DNA of 64,000 nucleotides. It comes from Nitrososphaerota archaeon. Lineage in GTDB: Archaea; Thermoproteota; Nitrososphaeria; Nitrososphaerales; Gagatemarchaeaceae. Both the position numbers and the translations under genes were made by a program. Position 1 is the first letter of the stretch. Each line of letters begins with the position of its first letter. The stretch is from NCBI GenBank assembly GCA_027886905.1, contig JAPCJO010000002.1:21859-85858 (forward strand). Reading direction: 5' to 3'. Below are positions 28,399-38,369 of the stretch, one piece after another. The notes beneath the pieces were generated by a model. The model ran no database searches. It was not told the origin of the DNA and saw only the letters and a list, made by a program, of their open reading frames with translations.

Positions 28399-29930
28399 CT
28401 GTCGCCCCCACCCCGCTCGAGGAGCGCACGGACATCTCCCCTCCGTGCCTTCCCCGTGGCGGACCGGGGGAGCGCTGCCCAGAAGTGGTACTGTTTCGGG
28501 ATTTTGTAGCGCCCGACCCTGTCCCTCAGGAACGCCGTGAGTTCCGCCGCCGCAGGCGGGGAGCCCAAGAACTCGGGCTTGGCCTCGAGGGCGGCCACCA
28601 CCCTCTGGCCCCACCTCGCGTCGTCGACGCCCACGACCACCGCGTCCTTCACGGCCGGGTGCTCGCGAAGCGCTGCTTCAACCTCGGCCGGGAAGACCTT
28701 CTCCCCTCCGGTGACTATCGTCTCCTCCTTCCTGCCCAGTATCGCTATCCCGCCCGTCGGGCCTCCGCGCGGCCCGCTGCCAGGCTGGAGGACTCCCACG
28801 TCGCCGGTGAGAAACCAATCCCCCCTGAACCTGGCTCGAGTGAGGGCGGGCTTGCGCCAGTACCCCCCGAAGAGGGTCGGCCCGCGGACCGCGACCTCGC
28901 CTTCCTCGCCGATGTCTGCCGGCACGAGCCGTCCCTTTGTCCCGGACTTGGCGACGGTCACCTCGCTGGGGAAGACCGCGCGGTAGGCTGGCCCGTCCGA
29001 GGACGACCAGGCGTTCGACAGGGCGACAAGCGAGCAGGTCTCCGTCATGCCGTAAGTCAGCAAGACCGGGAGCTGCCGCTCCTTGATGGCCGCCACGAGA
29101 CTGGCGGGAGGCTGGCCGCCCCCGAGGAGGATGAGCCTGACCTTGGGGTTGAGGGGCTTCCCGCCTCTGGCCTCGAGGACGGCGCTGAGCATTGTGGGGA
29201 CGAAGGAGGCCATGGTCACGCCGTCGTTGTCCAGCGACAGGGAGACGCGCTTGGGGTCGAACCTAGGATGAAGGACGACCCCGCTCCCGTGCATGACGCT
29301 ACGGAATAGGATGGTGTATCCACCGACGTGGAAGAGCGGCATGCAGAGAAGCCATTTGTCCTCGGAGGAAGCGCCCAGCCTGAATCCGACAGAGACTGCG
29401 TTCCACATCAGGTTGGAGAGCGAGAGCTCGACTCCCTTGGGGGCCCCGCTCGAGCCGGAGGTATAGACGATGGCGTGCGGCGAGGAGGCGTCGAGGCGGT
29501 CACCAGGGACCGGCTCCAGGCCAACCGCCGCCGACTCGGCAGCGGAATCGGAGACGAGCTCCCACCGCGCCTGGAGCTCCTTCGCCCTCTCGCAGAGGGC
29601 GGCGTCGTGGATGACGAGCGAGGGTCTGGAGTCCCGGAGCTGCGAGAGGAGCTCCGGGGTCGACTGCCTATGGTTGAGAGGCACCGAGACCGCGCCCACC
29701 CTCGCGATGGCGTGGACTAGCGCCACCGTGCTCTCTGAGGGAGACGCGAGCAGCGCCACCCTGTCTCCCCTCCCGACCCCCCGCGAGAGGAGGAAGGCGG
29801 AGAGCCCGCTGGCCCTCTCCTGGAGGTCCCGGTAGGACAGCTCGACCGCGCCGAACTTCAGTGCGACCGCGTCCGGGGACACCCCCGCTCTCCAGCGGAG
29901 CCAGTCGGGGACCTCTCTCAAGGCAGCCAC
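28395..29930 (-). CDS. menE: o-Succinylbenzoate-CoA ligase
   Basis: Acyl-CoA synthetase: [43 protein letters not shown] start overlapping the menB 3' end. Confidence 0.88.
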   Translation of the reverse strand: MAALREVPDWLRWRAGVSPDAVALKFGAVELSYRDLQERASGLSAFLLSRGVGRGDRVALLASPSESTVALVHAIARVGAVSVPLNHRQSTPELLSQLRDSRPSLVIHDAALCERAKELQARWELVSDSAAESAAVGLEPVPGDRLDASSPHAIVYTSGSSGAPKGVELSLSNLMWNAVSVGFRLGASSEDKWLLCMPLFHVGGYTILFRSVMHGSGVVLHPRFDPKRVSLSLDNDGVTMASFVPTMLSAVLEARGGKPLNPKVRLILLGGGQPPASLVAAIKERQLPVLLTYGMTETCSLVALSNAWSSSDGPAYRAVFPSEVTVAKSGTKGRLVPADIGEEGEVAVRGPTLFGGYWRKPALTRARFRGDWFLTGDVGVLQPGSGPRGGPTGGIAILGRKEETIVTGGEKVFPAEVEAALREHPAVKDAVVVGVDDARWGQRVVAALEAKPEFLGSPPAAAELTAFLRDRVGRYKIPKQYHFWAALPRSATGKARRGDVRALLERGGGDS

Positions 29931-30760
29931 GGATATTTCTTGAAGTTCGGCTTCCTCTTCTGGAGGAAGGCGTCCCTGCCCTCCTTCGCCTCCTCGGTCA
30001 TGTAGTATAGCATCGTCGCGTCGCCTGCGAGCTCCTGCAGCCCGGCGAGGCCGTCCGTGTCCGCGTTGAAGGCGGCCTTCATCAGCCTGATGGCCGTCGG
30101 GCTCATCTGCAGGATCTCCTCGCCCCACTTCAGGGTCTCATCCTCGAGGCGAGCGAGGGGGACGACTGTGTTGACGAGGCCCATCGCGAGAGCCTCCTTC
30201 GCGTCGTAACGCCTGCAGAGGTACCAGATCTCCTTCGCCTTCTTCGGCCCTACCATGCGCGCGAGGAGCCCAGCCCCGAAGCCGGCGTCGAAGCTGCCCA
30301 CCTTCGGGCCGGTCTGGCCGAAGACCGCGTTGTCCGCGGCGATGGTGAGGTCGCAGACGAGATGGAGGACGTGGCCTCCCCCTATCGCGTACCCCGCTAC
30401 CATCGCGATCACGGGCTTCGGGAGGCTCCTGATCTGCTTCTGCAGGTCGAGGACGTTGAGGCGCGGGACGCCCTGCTTGTCGACGTAGCCCGCGTGCCCC
30501 CTGACCTTCTGGTCCCCTCCCGAGCAGAAGGCCTTGTCCCCCGCCCCGGTGAGTATCGCCACCCCGACGGTCGGGTCGTTCCGGACTGTCGCGAAGGCCT
30601 CGGAGAGCTCGAAGAGCGTCTCAGGCCTGAACGCGTTCCTCACCTGCGGCCGGTTTATGGTGAGCTTCGCTATGCCGCCTCTGCGCTGGAAGAGTATGTC
30701 CTCGTAGTCCTTGACGGTCTCCCAGCCCGACTTCTCCTTGCGCGTGTTTCTCATCGTCAA
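29918..30760 (-). CDS. menB: 1,4-dihydroxy-2-naphthoyl-CoA synthase
   Basis: Crotonase fold: [52 protein letters not shown]. Confidence 0.95.
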   Translation of the reverse strand: MTMRNTRKEKSGWETVKDYEDILFQRRGGIAKLTINRPQVRNAFRPETLFELSEAFATVRNDPTVGVAILTGAGDKAFCSGGDQKVRGHAGYVDKQGVPRLNVLDLQKQIRSLPKPVIAMVAGYAIGGGHVLHLVCDLTIAADNAVFGQTGPKVGSFDAGFGAGLLARMVGPKKAKEIWYLCRRYDAKEALAMGLVNTVVPLARLEDETLKWGEEILQMSPTAIRLMKAAFNADTDGLAGLQELAGDATMLYYMTEEAKEGRDAFLQKRKPNFKKYPWLP

Positions 30761-30769
30761 GATAGCGGC

Positions 30770-31624
30770 TCACCTGTCCGCTGCCAGCATCGTCGCGGGC
30801 ACGCCAGCGAGGAAGCGCTCAGTCAGGGTCGCGAACTCCTGCGGCCTCTCGACGTGGACGCAGTGCCCCGCCCCGTTCACCCGCACTTCCGTGCTCTCAG
30901 GAATCCTCTCACGCATGGCCTCTCCGATTTCCGCGTACTTTCTGTCCTTCTTCCCGACCACAAGGAGCACTGGAATCTTAAGCTCACCAATCTTGTCCCA
31001 GAGTGGGACCATAGCCCCTGTCCCCGCCGCCCGGAGGCTCATCGCGAGGCCGTTCGCGGAGTTCGAGAGGCGGTCGCGCCTCATCGCGTCGAAGACGTCT
31101 CGGTCGAGGTCCTTCTGCGTCGAGAAGAGCGCGGTCTCCTGCCAGTGGTCGACGAACCACTCGACGCCGAGCCGCTCGATCTCGTCGGCGAGGGCGTCGT
31201 CTTTGGCTCTTCTCTCCGTCCTGATATCCTCGGCCTCTATCCCTGGCGACGCTCCTTCGAGGATGAGGCAGCTCAGGAGCTCCTGGTGCTTGCACGCGAG
31301 GTCGAGGGCGACCCTTCCGCCGAGCGAGTACCCCAGGAGGGCAGCCTTCCTCTTGCCGATCTCCTGAGCCACTACCTCGGCCAATGCGTCCGAGGTCGGC
31401 CCCACGCCCATCTCGGCCCAGGAGGACGAGACGCCAGACTTTCCGTGGCCCGGGAGGTCGGGTAGTATCAGGAAGCGACTCTTGACGAGTCTCTCACCCA
31501 GTTTGTCCCAAGTGCGGTGCGTCGTCGTGAAACCGTGCAGGAGGACGAGCGCGTCGTTCGAGGCGTCGCCCATGGTCTCGTACCAGATGCTCGGCCTTCC
31601 GCCGCTCGCCATCAGCTCTGGCAT
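30770..31624 (-). CDS. menH: Alpha/beta hydrolase, probable SHCHC synthase
   Basis: LLHGFTTTHRTWDKLG, LLGYSLGGRVALDLA; located between menD and menB. Confidence 0.82.
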   Translation of the reverse strand: MPELMASGGRPSIWYETMGDASNDALVLLHGFTTTHRTWDKLGERLVKSRFLILPDLPGHGKSGVSSSWAEMGVGPTSDALAEVVAQEIGKRKAALLGYSLGGRVALDLACKHQELLSCLILEGASPGIEAEDIRTERRAKDDALADEIERLGVEWFVDHWQETALFSTQKDLDRDVFDAMRRDRLSNSANGLAMSLRAAGTGAMVPLWDKIGELKIPVLLVVGKKDRKYAEIGEAMRERIPESTEVRVNGAGHCVHVERPQEFATLTERFLAGVPATMLAADR

Positions 31625-31625
31625 C

Positions 31626-33386
31626 CTAGCGCCTCACCTCCCCCTTCGTGGAGGGCGACGAGAGCTTCTGGAAAGCCTCCTTGTGAAGCTCCAGGTTCCG
31701 CTCCCTCTCGGGAGCCACGAACTCGATCACCCTGAGCCCCTTTCCCTTGGTCGAGGACGCCAGGGCGCCGTCGAAGGAGCCCCAGTCCGCGACGCGGCTG
31801 AACTCGCCCCCGTAGAGGAGCCTCACCGCGGAGAAGTCTAGGTCGTGCGCCTCGCCGAAGAGTTGCTCGAAGAGCTCCTTGGGGAGCGAGTGTTGCGCGA
31901 GGAACGAGAAGATCCCTCCCCCCCTGTTGTTGACCACGATGACGGTGGCGTTGAGCTGGTAGAGCTTCGATGCCAGGAGGCCGTTCATGTCGTGGTAGAA
32001 GGAGACGTCGCCCAGAACGAGGAGGACGTCTCCCTCAGAGGCCGACACCCCCATCGCCGTGGAGACGACTCCGTCTATCCCGTTTGCACCGCGGTTTGCG
32101 ACGAGCCGGATGTTCTTGCTGCCGCCGGGGAAAAAATAGTCGAGGTCGCGGACGGGCATGCTGCTCCCCACTACGACCGTGAGCGGCGACGAGGGGCTCA
32201 GGTTCTTGGAGAGCGTGTGGAAGAGCTTACCCTCGAACGGCTCGCCCATCTTGTCCATCAAGGCATCCATCCTCGCCTGCGCCTCTTCGTCCGCTTGAAG
32301 CCAGGTGCCCAGCCACGTGGGATCCGGGGCCGGGGCTCGCTCGAGCGCGTCGCTGAGGCATGAGACCGAGTGCGCCAAGTCGCCGAAGACCATGGTCGAC
32401 GCCCAAAAGTCAGGGTCCCTCCAACCCTCCCCGTCGTCGAGCAACACCGTCCGCACCCCCTGACAGAAGGAGTTGAGCTCCTTCGAGGTCGGGACCCCGC
32501 CGAGGCGGACGACGCAGTCTGGCCTTTTGGCGCGGAAACCCTCGCTTCGCACCAGAGGCTCGTAGCACCTCACCAGCCCGGAGCGCAAGGCCCCGTCCTG
32601 CCTCAGGTTGGAGAGGGCATCCGCGAGTATCGGCCACCCCATCCTTTCCGAGAGAGTCGAGAGCCCGTCTCGCAGGGTGCCCCCGTAGTCCCCGGGTCCG
32701 GCTACTATGATGCCCCTCGGGAGCGTGCTCAGCTCCGCGGCGACGCGTCGTAGCTCCCCCTCGTCGGCAATGGACTTGGACCCCACGACCGCGACCCCGC
32801 CGCGGCTCCGTCCCTCCCAGCCCTCGACGGACGGCTTCTCAGAGATCAGAGGCTCCCTGAACGAGAAGTTGACTTGGACGGGACCCTGGGGCGTGGAAGC
32901 GGCGGCGTGCGACGCTCGCGCCCCGACGAGGCGCGCGTAGCGGATCGAGGAGTCTGCCCCCGACGCCACGGGCATGTCCTGTGACCACTTCGCGTGAGAG
33001 CCGAAGAGGCGGACCTGGTCGATGGTCTGGGCTCCGCCGAAGTCGCGGGACTCCGGAGGCCTGTCCGCCGTCACGGCTATGATGGGGACGCGGCCGAGCC
33101 TCGCCTCCGCGACCGCGGGGAAGAGGTTCGCGGCGGCGGTGCCCGAGGTGCAGACCACCGCCACCGGGGACGAGGAGCTCTTCGCCATCCCGAGGGCGAA
33201 GAACGCGGCGGACCTCTCGTCGTAGAGGACCCACTGCCGGACCTCGCCTGCCCTCCTGGCGAACGCGATCGATATGGGCGTCGACCTAGAGCCGGGGCAG
33301 ATCACGACGTTCTTGACGTCCCCGTCCATCAGGCCGTCGACGAACGACTGGGCGTACGCCTCGAAGTCCTCCATGCCCAAAATCAA
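31626..33386 (-). CDS. menD: SEPHCHC synthase
   Basis: ThDP enzyme: VICPGSRSTPISIAFAR, VVCTSGTAAANLFPAVAEA, NRGANGIDGVVSTAMG, NNRGGGIFSFL. Confidence 0.95.
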   Translation of the reverse strand: MILGMEDFEAYAQSFVDGLMDGDVKNVVICPGSRSTPISIAFARRAGEVRQWVLYDERSAAFFALGMAKSSSSPVAVVCTSGTAAANLFPAVAEARLGRVPIIAVTADRPPESRDFGGAQTIDQVRLFGSHAKWSQDMPVASGADSSIRYARLVGARASHAAASTPQGPVQVNFSFREPLISEKPSVEGWEGRSRGGVAVVGSKSIADEGELRRVAAELSTLPRGIIVAGPGDYGGTLRDGLSTLSERMGWPILADALSNLRQDGALRSGLVRCYEPLVRSEGFRAKRPDCVVRLGGVPTSKELNSFCQGVRTVLLDDGEGWRDPDFWASTMVFGDLAHSVSCLSDALERAPAPDPTWLGTWLQADEEAQARMDALMDKMGEPFEGKLFHTLSKNLSPSSPLTVVVGSSMPVRDLDYFFPGGSKNIRLVANRGANGIDGVVSTAMGVSASEGDVLLVLGDVSFYHDMNGLLASKLYQLNATVIVVNNRGGGIFSFLAQHSLPKELFEQLFGEAHDLDFSAVRLLYGGEFSRVADWGSFDGALASSTKGKGLRVIEFVAPERERNLELHKEAFQKLSSPSTKGEVRR

Positions 33387-34861
33387 CCTCCGCGGTCGGC
33401 GTCTATGCCCAACGCCCTGCTCATGGTCCTCAGCTTCCAGCTTGTCTCCTCTAGCTCGTCGCGTGGCTCAGAGCCCTCGACCAGCCCGGCCCCCGCGTAG
33501 AGCACGGCCTGCCTTCCCTTGATCACCCCTGACCGGATGCCCACGACGAGGTCCGCCTCGCTCTGGCGGGCGTTCAGGAGCCCCACGACGCCCGAGTACC
33601 ACCCCCGCCGCGCGATCTCGGACCTGCGGATCCAGCGGACCGCCGCCTCCCTGGGTACGCCCCCGATTGCCGGGGTCGGCCAGAGGGCCATGGCCGCAGC
33701 CCAGACGCCCTCGCCGTCGAGGAGGGTCGCCTTCACGGGCGTGTACAGGTGCTGTATCGTCGTCAGCCTCTTCAGGACTGGCGCGCCCGGGACCTCGACC
33801 CTCGAGCTGATGGGAGAGAGGGCGCTGACCGCCGCCTGCACCACGAACTCGTGTTCCCTGCCCGACTTGGGGTCCCTGAGCAGGCGCGCCCCGAGGGCGT
33901 CGTCATCGGCCTTGTCAGAGGTCCGCGGAGAGGAAGCGGCGAGGCAGTCGACCTCCACTTTTCCCCGCTTCAAGGAGAGCAGGCTCTCCGGGGTCGCTCC
34001 GAGGAAGACCGAGCCCCTCCTCTTGATCGCGAAGACCGTGGAGTCCGGGTTGAGGGCGATCAGCCTCTTCAGGACCGCCGAGGCAGGGACACGGGCGTTG
34101 AACGTGAGCGAGACGGCTCGCGAGAGCACGACCTTCTTCAGCTCGTCCCGCGAGATGGACTCGATGGCCTCCCGGGCGAGCGAGACCCAGCGCTTCCCGG
34201 ATGGGATGCTCCTGGCAGTCTTGAGTGAGGGAAGGGCATCTTCCGGCGCACCCCCCTCTTCAGCGGCGCGAGCCTCCAGCCCCCGGATCAAGGCCCGATA
34301 GACGGCGCGAAGCGGGGCCGGCTCGGAGGAGGGCCTGACGCGCGCGACGAGCGTGATGTGCGTCTCCCTGCCGCTCGATGTGAACGTGAGAGCCGGGATG
34401 ACCCAGCGCGAAGGGGGGAAGTCGCTCCAGGCGCCCTTCTCCGCCTGTCCGGGAGAGGATGGGAACCCCCAGCCGCCGATCACCATGACCTTGGAGGAGT
34501 CTGCCGCGGAGACTGCGCCCAGTCCCAGGAGGCTCCTCCTAGCCCGGCCCCCCATCCGCTTCGGAGGAGCCAGCTCGAAGGACTTGGCTGCCCCCATGCC
34601 CAGCACTGCGCGCTCAGGGCCGCCGAAGAACTGGGCGTCCTCGAGCGACGAGTCGAACACGCCAAGTGGGAGCTCACAGTCGATCTTCCTGGTGCTTACG
34701 TGTATCACGGCCGCGCCCCTGCTCCTGGCCTCGGAGAGCCCCTCCGCGAGCGAGCGGTCCACCCAGTCCCGGAGGATGGAGCGCTGTCTAGGCTCGGCGA
34801 AAGACAAGGAAGCGGCGCTTCGGCGAGGAGGCATTCTCGGTCCCGTTCCAGCAATTACCAC
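33383..34861 (-). CDS. menF: Isochorismate synthase
   Basis: Chorismate-binding: KKVVLSRAVSLTF, FLGATPESLLSLKRGKVEVDCLAASSPR, WPTPAIGGVPREAA; stop/start overlap with menD. Confidence 0.92.
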   Translation of the reverse strand: MVIAGTGPRMPPRRSAASLSFAEPRQRSILRDWVDRSLAEGLSEARSRGAAVIHVSTRKIDCELPLGVFDSSLEDAQFFGGPERAVLGMGAAKSFELAPPKRMGGRARRSLLGLGAVSAADSSKVMVIGGWGFPSSPGQAEKGAWSDFPPSRWVIPALTFTSSGRETHITLVARVRPSSEPAPLRAVYRALIRGLEARAAEEGGAPEDALPSLKTARSIPSGKRWVSLAREAIESISRDELKKVVLSRAVSLTFNARVPASAVLKRLIALNPDSTVFAIKRRGSVFLGATPESLLSLKRGKVEVDCLAASSPRTSDKADDDALGARLLRDPKSGREHEFVVQAAVSALSPISSRVEVPGAPVLKRLTTIQHLYTPVKATLLDGEGVWAAAMALWPTPAIGGVPREAAVRWIRRSEIARRGWYSGVVGLLNARQSEADLVVGIRSGVIKGRQAVLYAGAGLVEGSEPRDELEETSWKLRTMSRALGIDADRGG

Positions 34862-34931
34862 GGCTCAGTGGTATTAAGGGTTGCGAGTCGCGGCTCAAAC
34901 GTTAAAGCGGGCGGGGTGACCCGAACTCGGG

Positions 34932-36023
34932 TTGAGCCTCAGGGTCAGCCTCGTGAAGATGCCCCTCCTCTCCGCCTTCACCAACAGCGGGGGGACAATG
35001 CTCTCCAGGAACGCCCTGATCCTCCAGCTGACGCACGGCGGCACGGAGGCGCTGTCCGAGTGCGTCACGGACGAGAACCCCTCCTGCACGGGCGAGGACA
35101 ACGAGAGCGCGCTGCGCGCGATCAAGAGCCGGTTCGCCGACATGCTCCGAGCCGGCCCTCCGTCGCCCGGGAGGTTCCTCGACTCCGTCGAGGGCGTCAA
35201 GGGTCACCAGATGGCGAAGGCCGCGGTTGAGATGCTCCTGTGGGACTACCGCGCCAAGGTCGACGGGACGACGCTGAACGAGGCCCTGGGAGGGTCGAGG
35301 GGATACGCGGACGCAGGCGTCGCGATCGGGCTGGGAGCCGAGGGAGAGGTCAGAGCGCAGGTGAGCGCTGCGCTGGAGCGCGGGTACAAGCGGATCAAGG
35401 TCAAGATCGACAGGAAGGGGGCATACAGGACGCTCGGGGCGATAAGGGACGCGTTCCCTGAAATCCCGCTCAGCGCCGACGCCAACGCGTGCTTCGAGCT
35501 ACCCAGAGACATGGCCGCGCTGAGGCGCATCGACAGGTTCGGGCTCCAGTACCTGGAGCAGCCGCTGGGGTACGACGACCTCGCGGGCCACTCAGCTCTG
35601 GCGAAGGAGATGTCCACCCCGATCTGTCTGGACGAGTCTGTGACCACTCTAGAGAGGGCGAGCGAGGCCCTTGAGATGGGGGCCGCGAGCGTGATCAACG
35701 TCAAGCCCGGAAGGGTCGGAGGCCTCACCGTCGCGATGGAGATCGCGCGGCTCGCGAGGGCCAGCGGGGCTCACGTCTGGGTGGGCGGGATGCTGGAGAC
35801 CGGGGTGGGGAGGGCGTTCAACGTCGCCCTGGCTTCTCAGAGGGAGGTCGACTATCCTGGGGACACCTCTCCCAACGACCGCTACTTCGAGAGGGACCTT
35901 GCAAAGAACCCGTTCAAGATGAGGGGCGGGAGGATCAGGCCGAACTCCGGGCCAGGAATCGGCGTGCAGCTCGACAGAGAGTTCATCGAGAGAATCGCAC
36001 TGAAGAAATGGGTCCTTTTCTGA
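34932..36023 (+). CDS. menC: o-Succinylbenzoate synthase (enolase superfamily)
   Basis: KIKVKIDRKG region, SADANACFEL, LEQPLGYDD, CLDESV, NVKPGRVGGL; divergent from menF. Confidence 0.88.
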   Translation: MSLRVSLVKMPLLSAFTNSGGTMLSRNALILQLTHGGTEALSECVTDENPSCTGEDNESALRAIKSRFADMLRAGPPSPGRFLDSVEGVKGHQMAKAAVEMLLWDYRAKVDGTTLNEALGGSRGYADAGVAIGLGAEGEVRAQVSAALERGYKRIKVKIDRKGAYRTLGAIRDAFPEIPLSADANACFELPRDMAALRRIDRFGLQYLEQPLGYDDLAGHSALAKEMSTPICLDESVTTLERASEALEMGAASVINVKPGRVGGLTVAMEIARLARASGAHVWVGGMLETGVGRAFNVALASQREVDYPGDTSPNDRYFERDLAKNPFKMRGGRIRPNSGPGIGVQLDREFIERIALKKWVLF

Positions 36024-36060
36024 GACGAGGCGGCGAAAAAAGGAGGAGGATGTAAAAGGC

Positions 36061-36489
36061 ATGAGCCCGCCTCTGATGCCGGGCAATTTGCCGCTCGAGC
36101 ATTCTGTGAAGCTTCGCGTGAGGTTCGCGGAGACGGACGCGATGGAGGTCGCGTACTACGCTGAGTACTTCGTCTGGTTCGAGGTGGCGAGGACGGAGCT
36201 ATTCAGGTCGGTCGGGCTGCCATATAGCGAGGTCCAGAAGCGGGGGCTGCACACGCCCGTCGTCCGGGCGGTGGCTGACTACAAGTCGTCGGCGAGGTAT
36301 GACGACGAGGTGGTCGTGAAGGCCACGGCGACAAAGGTCGGGAGGTCCAGCTTCAGGCTCGACTACGAGGTCCTCAAGATGCCAGGAGGGGAGCTCCTCT
36401 GCGTCGGGCACACGGTGCACGTCTTCGTCGGCGAGGACGGGAGGCCGAAGAGAATCTCCGACGAAATCAGGGGAAAGCTCGCCGGCTGA
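36061..36489 (+). CDS. Hotdog (4HBT/YbgC-like) thioesterase, candidate DHNA-CoA thioesterase
   Basis: VRFAETDAMEVAYYAEYFVWFEVARTELFRSVGLPYSEV; next to menC. Confidence 0.85.
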   Translation: MSPPLMPGNLPLEHSVKLRVRFAETDAMEVAYYAEYFVWFEVARTELFRSVGLPYSEVQKRGLHTPVVRAVADYKSSARYDDEVVVKATATKVGRSSFRLDYEVLKMPGGELLCVGHTVHVFVGEDGRPKRISDEIRGKLAG

Positions 36490-36497
36490 GGAAAATC

Positions 36498-37355
36498 CTA
36501 TTCGCGTCTCGATATGAACTTGAGCGCCGCGGCGTTGAACTCTTCCGCGTTCTCCAGGTGAGGGAAGTGCCTCGAGGCGCTCACGGCAAGGGCCTCGCTG
36601 TGGGGGACTGCCCGCGCGACCAGCTCGCCGATGCGCTGGAGCCACACCGCGGTCTGCTGGCCGTTGACCACGAGCGTCCGGCAGGAGATCTTCGCCGCCT
36701 GGGCCTTGAATGGCGGGAGCCTGGTCCTGAGCTCCGCGATGGTCCTCGCGTTGTCGAGCATCATCTGCCTGGCAGCCTCAGGCAGCTCGGCGAACGCCCC
36801 GACCTTGTTCTGGATACCGTCTACGTTCAGCTGGACTGCCTTCTTGGTCTGGCCCGAGTCCAGCGCCTTCAGGGCGGGGACGAGGGAGCCCGACTGGAAG
36901 CGCCTGGCGGAGAGCGCGACACCGGGGCTGCTTATCAGCAGGGTGAACATCTGTCCGGAGCTGTTGGGGTCCTCCACCAGCAGGGTGGCGATGGCGGGCT
37001 CCACGAGGATGAGGGTGCGGACAAGGTCCGGGCGGTCGGCCGCAAGGTAAGCGGCCACGAACCCCCCGTAGGAGTGCCCGACCAGGTGAACCGGGGCGAT
37101 CCCGAGCCCCTCTATGAGCCCCTTGAGGTCGGCGGCGTTCGCGGCTATCGTGCTGTCGGTCACGTCCCCTTCCCTGTTGTTCGGGGAGGCGTAGCGCCTG
37201 CTGTAGGTCACCGTCGAGTATCTCTGGGAGAAGGCCTTGACCTGGGCGTTCCAGGCGCGGTAGTCGGTAGGGATCCCGTGTGAGAAAACCACCGGCTCGC
37301 CGCTCCCCGCACGTTCGTGGTATAGCGAGACGCCGCCGACGTCGATGCTCGGCAT
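36498..37355 (-). CDS. Alpha/beta hydrolase
   Basis: VVFSHGIPTDYRAWNAQ, HLVGHSYGGFVAAYLA. Confidence 0.9.
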   Translation of the reverse strand: MPSIDVGGVSLYHERAGSGEPVVFSHGIPTDYRAWNAQVKAFSQRYSTVTYSRRYASPNNREGDVTDSTIAANAADLKGLIEGLGIAPVHLVGHSYGGFVAAYLAADRPDLVRTLILVEPAIATLLVEDPNSSGQMFTLLISSPGVALSARRFQSGSLVPALKALDSGQTKKAVQLNVDGIQNKVGAFAELPEAARQMMLDNARTIAELRTRLPPFKAQAAKISCRTLVVNGQQTAVWLQRIGELVARAVPHSEALAVSASRHFPHLENAEEFNAAALKFISRRE

Positions 37356-37414
37356 CTCGCTGAACTCCCTTCTCGCGCCCTATAAGCAGTTCTGGCGGGG
37401 CGCTCGCGGCGCCG

Positions 37415-38368
37415 TCAGGCCTGGGGGACGAGCGATATGCGGATGCCGTCTGGGTCCCTCGCCACCAGCGCTCCTCCCTCGGTCCGAGAGCCTGGGAGAC
37501 GTCGGGCGACCTCCCTCAGGACGTCCCCGTCAGGGACGACGACTTTGAGCTCGTCCAGCCCGGCGTCGCCGTCCTCGTGCGGCGTCCCGTGGAGGCTATG
37601 CCAGGTGTTGAGCCCGATGTGGTGATGGTAGCCCCCAGCTGAGAGGAAGGCCGCGCCCATCTGCGGGACGTGCATCATCGTCTCCAGCCCGAGCTTCTCG
37701 TGGTAGAACTTGACCGACCTATCGAGGTCGGTGACCCTGAGGTGCACGTGCCCGATCCTGGCCCCGGTGGGGAACGCCGTGGGCTTCCCTCGGGCGCCTT
37801 CCTCTCCCAGCTCGCCGAGGAGCGACTCGAAGTCCAAGGGCTGGCTCATCGGGGCCATGAGCGACATGTCCCCCGTGGCCGCTATGCGCTCCGATATCTT
37901 CCTCCAGTCAGACCAGGCGTTCCGGGGCCTGTCCGCGTAGATCTCCATCCCGTTCCTCTCGACGTCGTGGAGGTAGAGGGACTCGCTCACCTGGTGGTCG
38001 GCGAACCCCTCGTAGGGCACGCCCGAGCCCCCTATCGCCAGGAACGTGGAGGCGAGACTTCTCCTGTCCGGGACGAGCACCGCATAGTGGTAGAGCCCCG
38101 CGAAGTCGCGCGGGGCCTGCCTAGCCTGCGGGTCTTCCCTCAGGGTCAACAGGGCATCCTGAGGCGCGCCTGAGAAGCCCAAGTCGACGGTCTTCAGGCC
38201 CGACGCGCCCTCGTCTACCACCTTCGGTGTGAGGCCCAGCCGGCCCACGTAAAAGTCGAGCATGGGCCGCAGGCGCCTCACGCGCAGAGTGGGCGACCCG
38301 AGCCTCATCCCTCCGTCCATCACGAAGGGCGCGAGCTCGGCGGGGCGGGTCGAGAGCTTGGAGTCCAA
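37415..38368 (-). CDS. Two-domain VOC protein, CatE-like extradiol dioxygenase/glyoxalase
   Basis: PMLDFYVGRLGLTPK, GHVHLRVTDLDRSVKFYHEKLGLE, GGYHHHIGLNTW. Confidence 0.87.
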   Translation of the reverse strand: MDSKLSTRPAELAPFVMDGGMRLGSPTLRVRRLRPMLDFYVGRLGLTPKVVDEGASGLKTVDLGFSGAPQDALLTLREDPQARQAPRDFAGLYHYAVLVPDRRSLASTFLAIGGSGVPYEGFADHQVSESLYLHDVERNGMEIYADRPRNAWSDWRKISERIAATGDMSLMAPMSQPLDFESLLGELGEEGARGKPTAFPTGARIGHVHLRVTDLDRSVKFYHEKLGLETMMHVPQMGAAFLSAGGYHHHIGLNTWHSLHGTPHEDGDAGLDELKVVVPDGDVLREVARRLPGSRTEGGALVARDPDGIRISLVPQA

Positions 38369-38369
38369 G

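Noticed and set aside
36498-38368. Alpha/beta hydrolase and CatE-like protein as part of the menaquinone cluster
   Set aside because: Adjacent but convergent and functionally generic; no direct evidence of pathway membership.
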